A DNA stretch of 64,000 nt. It comes from DASPWW01 sp963803425 (lineage in GTDB: Bacteria; Actinomycetota; Thermoleophilia; Solirubrobacterales; 70-9). The first letter of the stretch is position 1. The number at the start of each line of letters is the position of its first letter. Where the stretch lies: the NCBI GenBank assembly GCA_963803425.1, contig CAWDMA010000001.1:310001-374000 (forward strand). The letters are read 5' to 3'. Both the position numbers and the translations under genes were made by a program. A model generated the notes under the pieces. It ran no database searches. It worked only from the letters and a program-made list of their open reading frames with translations, and was not told the origin of the DNA. Positions 16,822 through 24,871 of this stretch are shown here, piece after piece.

Positions 16822-17655
16822 TTGCTGTCGCACCTCGTGATCGACCTTCAGGCCCATTCAACCGTCTCCGACGGTCAGCTGGAGCCCGCCGACGTCGCCC
16901 GGGCGGCGATCGAGGCCGGCGTCACCACGATGTCGCTCACCGACCACGACGGGGTGGCGGGCGTGCCGGCGGCGACAGAGGTCGCCGAGGCGGCCGGGAT
17001 CGTGAACGTCCCGGGCGTGGAGATGTCGTGCGTCCACCGGTACTCCGAGGATCTCCACATCTGCGGCTACTGGATCGACCTCGACAGGATCGCGCCCGCC
17101 TGCGAACGCGCCCAGCAGGAGCGCGTCAACCGCGCCGGGGAGATCGTCGCGAAGCTGAACGAGCACGGCGTCGATGTCCGGTTCGAGGACGCGGTCGAGC
17201 AGGCGGGAGCCGCCGACGCGATCGGCCGCCCCCACATCGCGCGGGCCGCCGGCGCCGGCCCCGACCTCGGCCCGTTCTTCGAGGAGTACCTCGTCCCCGG
17301 CGCGAAGGCGTTTGTGTCCCGCCGGTGGCCGAGCGCGGAGGAGGCGGTCACCCTGATCCACCACGCCGGCGGGGTCGCGGTCGTCGCCCACCCGTACTGG
17401 GACGTGTCCGAGCCCGACCAGGTCCGCGACCTGGTCGAGAGCCTCGTCCGCGACGTCGGGTTGGACGGGATCGAGGCCTTTTACCCGCCGCACACCCCGG
17501 AGCAGACCAAGCACCTGCTCGAGCTGTGCGACGAGTTCGACCTCGTCCCGACCGGATCCTCCGACTTTCACGGACCGACGCACAAGACGTTCGCCCGCTT
17601 CGGGGCATACGACACCTATGGGCTCGGAGAGCCCCAGGTGCCGGCCCGCCCTTAG
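16822..17655 (+). CDS. PHP-domain phosphoesterase (YciV/TrpH-like)
   Basis: Start at TTG 16822 is chosen because AGGG at 16811-16814 is well placed; GTG 16837 (VIDLQAHS) is the alternative and leaves 272 residues. Metal ligands of the PHP fold are visible: QAHSTVSDG, SLTDHDGVAGVPAA, VPGVEMSC, GRPHIARA, VAVVAHPYW and GSSDFHGP. The first His of the family's DLHxHS motif is Gln, as in many actinobacterial members. Relatives include exonuclease/3',5'-nucleotide phosphatases such as E. coli YciV. Convergent to cysC by 7 bp, it could clear 3'-phosphoadenosine 5'-phosphate made when PAPS is used; that role is an inference. It is cytosolic. Confidence 0.83.
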   Translation: MLSHLVIDLQAHSTVSDGQLEPADVARAAIEAGVTTMSLTDHDGVAGVPAATEVAEAAGIVNVPGVEMSCVHRYSEDLHICGYWIDLDRIAPACERAQQERVNRAGEIVAKLNEHGVDVRFEDAVEQAGAADAIGRPHIARAAGAGPDLGPFFEEYLVPGAKAFVSRRWPSAEEAVTLIHHAGGVAVVAHPYWDVSEPDQVRDLVESLVRDVGLDGIEAFYPPHTPEQTKHLLELCDEFDLVPTGSSDFHGPTHKTFARFGAYDTYGLGEPQVPARP

Positions 17656-17662
17656 CGGCAGC

Positions 17663-18214
17663 TCAGCCGCCGCCGCTAGGCGTGATGTACCGGTGCGACT
17701 CGAGGTACTCGATGATCTGCGCCGCCGACTGCTCGGGCGACTGCGTCTCGGTCTCGACCGTGACCTCGGGGTTCTGAGGCGGCTCGTAGGGGTCCGAGAC
17801 GCCGGTGAACTCCTTGATCTCGCCCGAGCGCGCCTTCGCGTACAGGCCCTTCACGTCGCGGCGCTCGCACTCCTCGACAGAGGCCTTCACGTATACCTCG
17901 ACGAACCGGCCGTCCATCAGCTCCCGGGCCTCCTGGCGGATCTCCTCGTAGGGCGAGATCGCCGCGGTGATCACCGGGACGTCGTTGCGCGACAGAAGGT
18001 CGGCGACGAACGCGATCCGGCGGATGTTGATGTCGCGGTCCTCCTTCGAGAACCCGAGGCCCTTCGAGAGGTTCTCGCGGACGATGTCTCCGTCGAGCAC
18101 CTCGATCTTGGATCCGCGGTCGTGCAGCTGCTTGACCAGCAAGTTGGTGATCGTGGTCTTCCCGGCTCCGGAGAGTCCGGTGAACCACAGGGTGTACCCG
18201 CGCTCACCTGCCAT
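17663..18214 (-). CDS. cysC: Adenylylsulfate (APS) kinase
   Basis: Phosphorylates APS to PAPS with ATP. The 183-residue length is normal. The P-loop is GLSGAGKT at residues 13-20; the APS site follows in VLDGDIVRENLSKGLGFSKEDRD and IRRIAFVADLLSRN, and the lid region is VKGLYAKARSGEIKEFTG. ATG 18214 is preceded by AAAGGAG. The sat stop is only 2 nt upstream, so they are in one operon, and the product order kinase-after-sulfurylase is usual. Because the reductase in this operon looks like an APS (not PAPS) reductase, the PAPS made here may supply sulfotransferases. Confidence 0.95.
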   Translation of the reverse strand: MAGERGYTLWFTGLSGAGKTTITNLLVKQLHDRGSKIEVLDGDIVRENLSKGLGFSKEDRDINIRRIAFVADLLSRNDVPVITAAISPYEEIRQEARELMDGRFVEVYVKASVEECERRDVKGLYAKARSGEIKEFTGVSDPYEPPQNPEVTVETETQSPEQSAAQIIEYLESHRYITPSGGG

Positions 18215-18216
18215 CG

Positions 18217-19299
18217 CTAGCTTGGCTCCTTTCTGTATGAGTCGATCAGGATCTCGGCCACCTCGGCCCGCGTGAACTCCGGCGGCGGCGTCTCGCCGGC
18301 CGCCAGCATCTCGCGCACCTTCGTCCCGGAGAGGAACAGGTGCGCGTCGTCCCCGTGCGGGCACGTCTTGTTGGAGGCCATCCCCTCGCACTCCTTGCAC
18401 CAGAAGGTGTGCTCGAAGAACAGCGGCTCGATGCCCAGCTCCGCGAGGTCGACCTCGCGGAAGATCTCCTGGGCGTCGTAGGTGCCGTAGTAATCACCGA
18501 CGCCCGCGTGGTCGCGGCCGACGATGAAGTGGGTGGCGCCGTAGTTGCGGCGCACGATCGCGTGGAAGATCGCCTCCCGCGGCCCGGCGTACCGCATCGC
18601 CGCGGGGTTCACGCCAAGCACGGTGCGGTCCCCCGGGTAGTACCGCTCCAGGAGGATCTCGTAGCACTTCATCCGCACGTCGGCGGGGATGTCGCCCTTC
18701 TTCGTCTCGCCGATGATCGGGTGCAGGAAGAGCCCGTCGGAGACCTCGAGAGCGGCCTTGGTCAGGTACTCGTGGGCGCGGTGGATCGGATTCCTGGTCT
18801 GGAACGCGACGATCCGCCTCCAGCCGGCGTCGGCGAACCGCTTCTTCGCCTCTGCCGGAGACAGCAGCCGCCTGGTGAAGGCCTCGTCGTGGTCGGGCAG
18901 CGCGTCGGCCTCGATCGGTCCGGCGAGGCAGCGGTTGCCCTCCGCATAGATCGCGGCGACGCCGGGATGCGCGTCCTCCGTGGTCCGGTAGACCTTCTCG
19001 GCCTCGCGCTCGACGTCGCGCTCGAATACCTCCTCGACGTTCAGCCGCCCCAGCCGCTTGCCGTCGGCCGAGCTGAGCTCGACGACGTCGCCGGGGCCGG
19101 CCTCGAGGTCGGTCGCAAGGACGACGGGAATCGACCACACCCCGCCGCCGGCGAGCCGGATGTCGTCGACGACGCTGCGCCAGTCGTCGGCGCCCATGAA
19201 GCCCTTCAGGGGGTCGAAGCCGCCGTTGGCGAGCAGCTCGAAGTCGGCGGTCTGGCGCGCAGACAGGGTCAGTGACAGTTCGGTCTTGGCTTGTGACAT
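18217..19299 (-). CDS. sat: Sulfate adenylyltransferase (ATP sulfurylase), single-subunit type
   Basis: Makes APS and pyrophosphate from sulfate and ATP. Family motifs are AFQTRNPIHRAHEYLTK (residues ~160-176) and VGRDHAGVGDYYGTYDA (~257-273). A zinc site is visible as WCKECEGMASNKTCPHGDD, the C-x2-C-x8-C-x-H pattern of bacterial and archaeal homo-oligomeric enzymes. Start is ATG 19299 after GAGAGG; a longer in-frame start adds 13 residues with no family match. The gene lies 75 bp after cysH and 2 bp before cysC. Length 360 residues is slightly below the ~380 norm. Confidence 0.95.
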   Translation of the reverse strand: MSQAKTELSLTLSARQTADFELLANGGFDPLKGFMGADDWRSVVDDIRLAGGGVWSIPVVLATDLEAGPGDVVELSSADGKRLGRLNVEEVFERDVEREAEKVYRTTEDAHPGVAAIYAEGNRCLAGPIEADALPDHDEAFTRRLLSPAEAKKRFADAGWRRIVAFQTRNPIHRAHEYLTKAALEVSDGLFLHPIIGETKKGDIPADVRMKCYEILLERYYPGDRTVLGVNPAAMRYAGPREAIFHAIVRRNYGATHFIVGRDHAGVGDYYGTYDAQEIFREVDLAELGIEPLFFEHTFWCKECEGMASNKTCPHGDDAHLFLSGTKVREMLAAGETPPPEFTRAEVAEILIDSYRKEPS

Positions 19300-19374
19300 G
19301 GCCTCTCGCTTCGGGGTCGCGGCGCAAATCCTCGGCAACCCGCGGTTAGTGGGTGTGCGTGGTCTCGCGCTCTG

Positions 19375-20109
19375 CTAGTTCAGCCCGCACTCGGTCTTCT
19401 CGGCGTTGGCCCAGCGGCCGTCGCGCGGACCGGCGCCGTTGCCCGGCCGACGGGTGCAGTGCGTGCATCCGATCGACGGGTATCCGGCGTCGTGAAGCGG
19501 GTTGTAGGGGATGTCGTTCTCGATGATGTAGTTCCACACCTGCTGGTCGGTCCAGTCGGCCAGCGGGTTCAGCTTCCACAGCCCGAAGCGCTTGTCCCAA
19601 CCGAGCTTCTTCGCCCCGGCCCGGGTCTGGGAGTCCACGCGACGGATTCCCGAAACCCAGCAATCCACGTCTGACAGCGCCTCGCGCATCGGCTCGACTT
19701 TGCGGATTCCACAGCAAGCGTCGGGCTGACGCTGCCACAGCTTATCGCCGTAGAGCCGGGCCTGCTCTTCGACGCCGATGTTGTGGTAGCGGTCGAACTC
19801 GATTCCGTAGCGCTGCTCGAGCGCGTCTCGGGTCGCGTAGGTCTCGTCGAACAGCAGATCGGTGTCCAGGTAGAAGAACCGGGTCGTCGGGTCGATCCGG
19901 TGGGCGATGTCGACGACCACCGAGGTCGTCTTCTGGAAGGAGCATGCGAAGTACAGGCCGGGGTTGAAGGCGCCGATCGCCCAATCGATCGCGTCGGCGG
20001 CGCTCATCGGCTCGAGCAGCGCCTCCACTTCGCGCGGGTCGATCGTCCTGCCGTTGATCCGCGGGGAGGCGACGGGTGCGGCGGCCGCCGGCGCCGCTAC
20101 ACCGCGCAC
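19375..20109 (-). CDS. cysH: Assimilatory adenylyl-sulfate (APS) reductase, [4Fe-4S] type
   Basis: Reduces APS to sulfite and AMP using thioredoxin. The 244-residue protein has the nucleotide loop ACSFQKTTSVVVDI, cluster ligands in PDACCGIRKVEPM and GCTHCTRRPG (CC...CxxC), and the catalytic Cys in the C-terminal TECGLN. The two Cys pairs separate it from cluster-free PAPS reductases. It starts at GTG 20109, overlapping the sulfite reductase stop by 13 nt, with GAGG four bases upstream, so translation is coupled. The first ~18 residues are Ala/Pro-rich and may be dispensable; a start further in is possible. Confidence 0.93.
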   Translation of the reverse strand: MRGVAAPAAAAPVASPRINGRTIDPREVEALLEPMSAADAIDWAIGAFNPGLYFACSFQKTTSVVVDIAHRIDPTTRFFYLDTDLLFDETYATRDALEQRYGIEFDRYHNIGVEEQARLYGDKLWQRQPDACCGIRKVEPMREALSDVDCWVSGIRRVDSQTRAGAKKLGWDKRFGLWKLNPLADWTDQQVWNYIIENDIPYNPLHDAGYPSIGCTHCTRRPGNGAGPRDGRWANAEKTECGLN

Positions 20110-22001
20110 TCGCCCTCACCACGCTCGACCTTGTAGGGCTCCTTGCGCTCCCAGTCGACGAAGTGGAGCATGTTCTCGACGCCGAACTCGATCGGCATCG
20201 ACAGGTCCTTGACCAGGGCCTCGAACTCCTTCGTCCCCACCCGGTCGGCGAACTCGTTGAACGTCTCGCCCTCGTTGCGGTCCGACTCGTAGAACCGGAT
20301 CCACCGCTCCACGGCGTCGGGGACGCGTTTTGCGGGCAGCCGCGACTTCAGCCGCGTGCCGTAGGCGACGTCGCCGCCCTCGTAGCGCCCCCCGATGTGG
20401 GGGATGTAGGCGGGGATCTGGCGCTCGCCGACCTTCAGCGAGGCGCCGTAGAACCCGATGTTGGCGATGTGGTGCTGGCTGCACCCGTTCGGGCAGCCGC
20501 TCATCTTCACGTGCAGCTGCTTGGTCAGCTCGTCGTCGATCTGCATCTCGGCGAGCCGCTGGTGGATCGCGCTGTTCAGCCCCATCGAGCTCGTGATCCC
20601 GAGCTTGCAGCTGTCGGTGCCGGGGCAGCTCACCACGTCGCCGACCTCGTCGGCGCCGGCGTCGCCGAGCCCGAGCGCATTCAGCCGCTCCCACACGTCG
20701 TACACCGCCTCGTCGCGAACCCACCGCAGGACCATGTTCTGGTGCACGGTGGTGCGGGCGTAGCCGCCGGTGAACTCGCGCATGATCTCGGCGATCCCGC
20801 GCATCTGCTCCGGGCTGAGGTCGCCGCGATACACCTTCACCTGGACGGTCGAGAAGCCCTCCTGGCGCTGTGGCTGGACGTTGGTCCTGGCGAACGCATC
20901 GAAGGCGGAGCGGTCGCCGTTCGGCGAGCCGTGCGCCCCCGGAGGCGGCGGGGCGCTCGCCTCCTCGTCGTGCTCGAACTTCATCCGCTCGAGGTCGTCC
21001 GTGTAGTCGTGCTCCGTGGTCCAGCCGCCCTGCAGCTCCTCGTCGACCATGTCGCGGAACTGCTCGATCCCGATCTTGTCCACGAGCACCTTGATCCGGG
21101 CGCGGGCGCGGTTCTTTCGCAGCCACTCCTGACGGTCGAAGATCCGCAGCGCCGCCTCCGACACCCGCAGGTAGTCGCCGTCGTCGGCCGCGGCGAACTC
21201 GGTCAGGGTCGGTGCGACGCGGGGCATGATCGAGGTGCCTCCGCCGACCCGGATCTCGAACCCGCGCACCTGCTGCCCGTCGATCTCGCGCACCTTGGGG
21301 ATGAACCCGAGGTCGTGGATCCCCGTGATCGCGCGGTCGGCGTCCGAGGCGGTGAACGCGGTCTTTAGCTTCCGCGGCATCAGCTGGGTGACCGGGTGGC
21401 GGACGAAGTACCGCGCGTAGGCGGCCGCATACGGGGTGATGTCGAACGGCTCGTCGTCGCACACGCCGGCCCACGGGTCGCCGGTGACGTTGCGGACGGT
21501 GTTCCCGCACGCCTCGCGGCTGGACAGCCCCACCTCTCCGAGCTTCCGGATCGCCTTCGCGGCGTCCTCCAGCGGGATGTGGTGGAACTGGAAGTTCTGC
21601 CGCGTAGTGATGTGGCCCTTGTTCAGCGGCGTCCACGTCTCCGCGAGGTCGGCGAACGCGTCCATCTGGTCGGGGGTGACGCCGCCGAACGGCAGCTTCA
21701 CGCGGATCATCTGCACGTCGGGCTGGCGCTGGCCGTAAACGCCCTGCTTCAGGCGGAACCCGATGAACTTGTCCTCGGGGGTGTCCCCACGGAGGAACTT
21801 CTTCGCCTCGGTGTCGAAGTCGTCGAACTCGCTCTCGATGATCGGCAGCACGTGCCCGGGGACGTCGTCGTACACCTCCGGGTTCTCGAGCGAGCCCACC
21901 TTGCCCTTGCCGCGCTGCTCCTTTCCGAGATCCTGGTCGAGCTCGGATGGGTCGGGCTTCGGCTTCGCGTCGGGCTTCGGCTGGGCCGAGACTGGCTCCA
22001 T
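20097..22001 (-). CDS. sir: Sulfite reductase, siroheme and [4Fe-4S], ferredoxin-type
   Basis: Six-electron reduction of sulfite to sulfide. The 634-residue protein has the duplicated ferrodoxin-like/siroheme fold. Siroheme-cluster cysteines are in SCPGTDSCKLGITSS near residue 460 and KMSGCPNGCSQHHIAN near residue 500 (C-x5-C and C-x3-C). Substrate-pocket basic residues lie in LNKGHITTRQNFQFHHI. ATG 22001 follows TAGGAGG. It leads the operon sir-cysH-sat-cysC; an AT-rich stretch at 22050-22080 is the likely promoter. A nitrite reductase role is possible by homology, but the operon fixes sulfite. A ~40-residue Lys/Pro-rich N-terminal extension and an acidic-Pro insertion (DEEASAPPPPGAHG) are additions. 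Confidence 0.94.
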   Translation of the reverse strand: MEPVSAQPKPDAKPKPDPSELDQDLGKEQRGKGKVGSLENPEVYDDVPGHVLPIIESEFDDFDTEAKKFLRGDTPEDKFIGFRLKQGVYGQRQPDVQMIRVKLPFGGVTPDQMDAFADLAETWTPLNKGHITTRQNFQFHHIPLEDAAKAIRKLGEVGLSSREACGNTVRNVTGDPWAGVCDDEPFDITPYAAAYARYFVRHPVTQLMPRKLKTAFTASDADRAITGIHDLGFIPKVREIDGQQVRGFEIRVGGGTSIMPRVAPTLTEFAAADDGDYLRVSEAALRIFDRQEWLRKNRARARIKVLVDKIGIEQFRDMVDEELQGGWTTEHDYTDDLERMKFEHDEEASAPPPPGAHGSPNGDRSAFDAFARTNVQPQRQEGFSTVQVKVYRGDLSPEQMRGIAEIMREFTGGYARTTVHQNMVLRWVRDEAVYDVWERLNALGLGDAGADEVGDVVSCPGTDSCKLGITSSMGLNSAIHQRLAEMQIDDELTKQLHVKMSGCPNGCSQHHIANIGFYGASLKVGERQIPAYIPHIGGRYEGGDVAYGTRLKSRLPAKRVPDAVERWIRFYESDRNEGETFNEFADRVGTKEFEALVKDLSMPIEFGVENMLHFVDWERKEPYKVERGEGECAV

Positions 22002-22099
22002 CGGTACGCGCCTCCTAGCGGCTCGCCTGCACTGCCGCTTTGGAAACTAGCAAATCCCGACTGACATTCAGCTATTTACGCCCGGGACGGGCGTCGCGG

Positions 22100-22309
22100 C
22101 TAGTCGACGTCGGTGCTCTCGATCAGGAACGCGACGCGGACGTGGGCCCGGAACTCGTCCAGGTTGTCGCCCCGGATCCCGGTGCTTACGATGTCGAGCG
22201 CGCGGATGTTGCGGAGCGAGTCCTGTGCCTGCTTCAGCGCCTGCTGCGCCGCGTCGTCGCTCGACTTCTTCGAGCTGCCCACCAGCTCGATGATCTTCAC
22301 TACAGCCAC
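22100..22309 (-). CDS. Dodecin (flavin-binding small protein)
   Basis: A 69-residue protein of standard dodecin length. Features are the N-terminal beta strand AVVKIIELVGSSKKSSDDA, the helix QQALKQAQDSLRNIRALDIVS, and the terminal strands FRAHVRVAFLIES. Twelve copies form a hollow sphere that stores or buffers FMN/riboflavin; some bind CoA. The usual flavin-stacking tryptophan in the S-W-E-DA segment is Lys-Ser-Ser here (KKSSDDA), so flavin binding may differ. It is close to the sir promoter, but with 98 bp between starts and stops it is probably separate. Confidence 0.85.
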   Translation of the reverse strand: MAVVKIIELVGSSKKSSDDAAQQALKQAQDSLRNIRALDIVSTGIRGDNLDEFRAHVRVAFLIESTDVD

Positions 22310-22337
22310 GATCTCCTCCTCTTCGTCGGTTGGGCCG

Positions 22338-22577
22338 TTACCGGTGTTCTATCCGGTCCCACGGGGAAAAGGGAGCCTGGTGCGCTCCGACGCCCTCGAG
22401 CAGCGCGGCGCGCTGCCACCTGCCGATCGCGGCTGGACCCGCCGAGGGCGCGGGCGCGGTGTCGGCGAGGAAGCGCTCGATCGCGGCGGCGATCGCCGCC
22501 GCCTCGGGCTGAGACGGCGCGGGGGTGACCAGCTCGATCCGCGGCCGCGGCGGCCGCCGGCGTCCGTTGGTGGACAT
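22338..22577 (-). CDS. Small protein, possible acyl-CoA carboxylase epsilon-like subunit
   Basis: A 79-residue protein starting at ATG 22577. The pattern PEAAAIAAAIERFLADTAP, then a proline-rich spacer, then IGRWQRAALLEGVGA resembles short proteins found beside actinobacterial acyl-CoA carboxylase carboxyltransferases (epsilon subunits), which have a helical N-terminus and a Trp-containing tail. A carboxyltransferase gene lies 700 bp away on the same strand, with one secreted protein between. The match is by shape, not by a strict motif. It is a cytosolic protein. Confidence 0.5.
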   Translation of the reverse strand: MSTNGRRRPPRPRIELVTPAPSQPEAAAIAAAIERFLADTAPAPSAGPAAIGRWQRAALLEGVGAHQAPFSPWDRIEHR

Positions 22578-22607
22578 CGGCGACAGCCTACCCCCGCGCC
22601 GTCCGCG

Positions 22608-23150
22608 TCAGCAGACGACGACCAGGTGGAAGTTGCCGTCCTCGGCCGCCCCGGTGTCGTCGCGGGTCCGTACCTCGACCCGGTTCGGTGTGTCCCCGAG
22701 CGCGGTCTCGGCGTAGCCGGCCTTCTCAATCGCCGCGTCCGGCGCCCCGCGGGTGGCGACCCAGGTGCAGGCCGACACGTCCTTGCCGAAATCGACCCTT
22801 GCGTAGTTCGGGCCCTCGGTAACCGTCGTGCCCGCCTGGCCGGCACGCGACACCGCCACGTTGTCGGGGCCGCCCGGGTTGGTGACCGTCGCGGAGTACA
22901 CGTTGCCGGCCTTCACGCCGACCAGCGTGTCCTCCTTGATGTCGTCGCCCTTCAGCTTGTCGTCCTTGACGTCCTTGCCCTTCAGCTTCGCGTTCTTGAT
23001 GTCCTTGCTTCGGATCGAGTCATTGACGATGTCGCGGCTGTCGATGTTGGCGGCGGCGTACGCGCCACCGCCCAGCGCCACGAACAGCGCGGTGATCGAG
23101 ATCACGTTCGCGAACGTCAGCCTCCTGCGCAGTCCCCTCAATCTCAACAC
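22608..23150 (-). CDS. Secreted protein with short Lys/Asp repeats
   Basis: A 180-residue protein whose N-terminus RRLTFANVISITALFVALGG is a signal or anchor helix of a type seen in many Thermoleophilia secreted proteins. It is followed by degenerate five-residue repeats (DSIRSKDIKN, AKLKGKDVKD, DKLKGDDIKED), which resemble beta-helical or fibre-like stalks. The C-terminal ~90 residues (VTNPGGPDNVAVSRAGQ to GNFHLVVVC) are a globular beta domain with two cysteines. No enzyme motif is seen. Two similar secreted proteins lie at the far end of the window. Start at 23150 on the minus strand. Confidence 0.75.
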   Translation of the reverse strand: MLRLRGLRRRLTFANVISITALFVALGGGAYAAANIDSRDIVNDSIRSKDIKNAKLKGKDVKDDKLKGDDIKEDTLVGVKAGNVYSATVTNPGGPDNVAVSRAGQAGTTVTEGPNYARVDFGKDVSACTWVATRGAPDAAIEKAGYAETALGDTPNRVEVRTRDDTGAAEDGNFHLVVVC

Positions 23151-23272
23151 TCCTTCGGTGGCCCGCCCCGCCGCACGGGACGGATAGGCATTCCCTCTGC
23201 GTCCGCTCCCCCGGTTTCAGTAACAGCCGGGAGCGCGGAAAGCTGCGCTCGGCGCGTGCCGCGATGCGCCCG

Positions 23273-24841
23273 CTACAGCGGGATGTTGCCGTGCTTGCGC
23301 TTCGGCTGGTCGACGCGCTTGGTCTGCAGGACCCGCAGCGCCCGGATCAGCTTCGGGCGGGTGGCGTGGGGGGCGATCACGTCGTCGATGTAGCCGCGCT
23401 CGGCGGCCGAGTAGGGGTTGGCGAACTTCGCCTTGTAGTCCTCGATCAGCTTCCCGCGGCGCTCGTCGGGGGTCGGGGACTGGGTGATGTCGCGGCGGAA
23501 GATGATGTTGACGGCGCCCTCGGGGCCCATCACCGCGACCTCGGCGGTGGGCCATGCGAAGTTGAAGTCGGCGAGCATGTGCTTGGAGTTCATGACGTCG
23601 TATGCGCCGCCGTAGGCCTTGCGTGTGACCACGGTCAGCTTCGGCACCGTCGCTTCGGTGAACGCGTACAGCAGCTTCGCGCCATGGCGGATGATCCCGC
23701 CCCACTCCTGCGAGGTGCCGGGCATGAACCCGGGGACGTCGGTGAACGTGACCAGCGGGATGTTGAAGGCGTCGCAGGTGCGAACGAACCTGGCGGCCTT
23801 CTCCGAGGACTCGATGTCGAGCACCCCGGCGAGGTGGCGGGGCTGGTTGCCAACGACGCCGACGGGGTAGCCGTCGAGGCGGGAGAACCCGCACACGATG
23901 TTCTCGGCGAAGTACCGGTGCACCTCGAAGAACTCGCCGTCGTCGACGATCATCGAGATCACGTCGCGCATGTCGTAGGGCTTCGAGGGGTCGTCGGGGA
24001 CGATCGTGTCGAGCGCCTCGTCCGTCCGGTCGGGGTCGTCGTAGGGCTCCACCCGCGGCGGCGGCTCGAGGTTGTTGAGCGGCAGGAACGACATCAGGTA
24101 GCGCACGTCCTCGAGGCACTGCTCCTCGTTCTCGGCCGCGAAGTGGGCGACGCCCGATTTGGTGTTGTGGGTCATCGCCCCGCCGAGCTCCTCGAAGGTG
24201 GGCTCCTCGCCGGTCACCGTCTTGATCACGTCGGGGCCGGTGATGAACATGTGCGAGGTCTCCTTCACCATGAAGATGAAGTCGGTCATCGCCGGCGAGT
24301 AGACGGCGCCGCCGGCGCACGGGCCCATGATCAGGCTGATCTGGGGGACCACGCCCGAGCACATCACGTTCCGGACGAACACGTCGCCGTAGGCGCCCAG
24401 CGAGACGACCCCCTCTTGGATCCGCGCCCCCCCGGAGTCGTTGATCCCGATCACCGGCGCTCCGACCTCGGCCGCGAGGTCCATCACCTTGCACATCTTC
24501 GCCGCCATCACCTCGCCCAGGGAGCCGCCGAACACCGTGAAGTCCTGCGAGAACACGAACACGGTCCGTCCGTCGATCGTCCCGTACCCGGTGACGACCG
24601 CGTCGCCCCACGGCCGGCGCTTGTCCATCCCGAACTCGTGCGTGCGGTGGCGGACGAAGGTGTCGAGCTCCTCGAACGAGCCCGGGTCGAGCAGCTTCTC
24701 GATCCGCTCCCGCGCGGTCAGCTTCCCCTTCGCGTGCTGCTTCTCGACCGCCTCCTCGGAGGCCGAGTGGATCGCCTCGTCGCGAAGCTCCCGCAGGTAG
24801 GCGAGCTTCTCCTCGTGGGTCTGGGGGAACTTCTCGCGCAC
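23273..24841 (-). CDS. pccB: Propionyl-/acyl-CoA carboxylase beta (carboxyltransferase) subunit
   Basis: A 522-residue biotin-dependent carboxyltransferase, moving CO2 from carboxybiotin to an acyl-CoA. The N-terminal half has GKLTARERIEKLLDPGSFEE and INDSGGARIQEGVVSL; the first oxyanion loop is MGPCAGGAVYSPAMTD. The C-terminal half has VGNQPRHLAGVLDIESSEKAARF, FTDVPGFMPGTSQEWGGIIRH and KAYGGAYDVMNSKH. Length and motifs fit the AccD5/PccB class; the pocket Asp (in KAYGGAYDVMNSK) favours propionyl-CoA. It starts at GTG 24841. The biotin-carboxylase alpha subunit is not in the window. A methylmalonyl-CoA-type mutase is encoded 1.8 kb further on. Confidence 0.93.
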   Translation of the reverse strand: MREKFPQTHEEKLAYLRELRDEAIHSASEEAVEKQHAKGKLTARERIEKLLDPGSFEELDTFVRHRTHEFGMDKRRPWGDAVVTGYGTIDGRTVFVFSQDFTVFGGSLGEVMAAKMCKVMDLAAEVGAPVIGINDSGGARIQEGVVSLGAYGDVFVRNVMCSGVVPQISLIMGPCAGGAVYSPAMTDFIFMVKETSHMFITGPDVIKTVTGEEPTFEELGGAMTHNTKSGVAHFAAENEEQCLEDVRYLMSFLPLNNLEPPPRVEPYDDPDRTDEALDTIVPDDPSKPYDMRDVISMIVDDGEFFEVHRYFAENIVCGFSRLDGYPVGVVGNQPRHLAGVLDIESSEKAARFVRTCDAFNIPLVTFTDVPGFMPGTSQEWGGIIRHGAKLLYAFTEATVPKLTVVTRKAYGGAYDVMNSKHMLADFNFAWPTAEVAVMGPEGAVNIIFRRDITQSPTPDERRGKLIEDYKAKFANPYSAAERGYIDDVIAPHATRPKLIRALRVLQTKRVDQPKRKHGNIPL

Positions 24842-24871
24842 GGCGGCGCCGATTCTAGGTGCGGGCAGCGC

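Noticed and set aside
18340..19275. Plus-strand open frame opposite sat
   Set aside because: Shadow of sat; the motif-bearing frame is on the minus strand.
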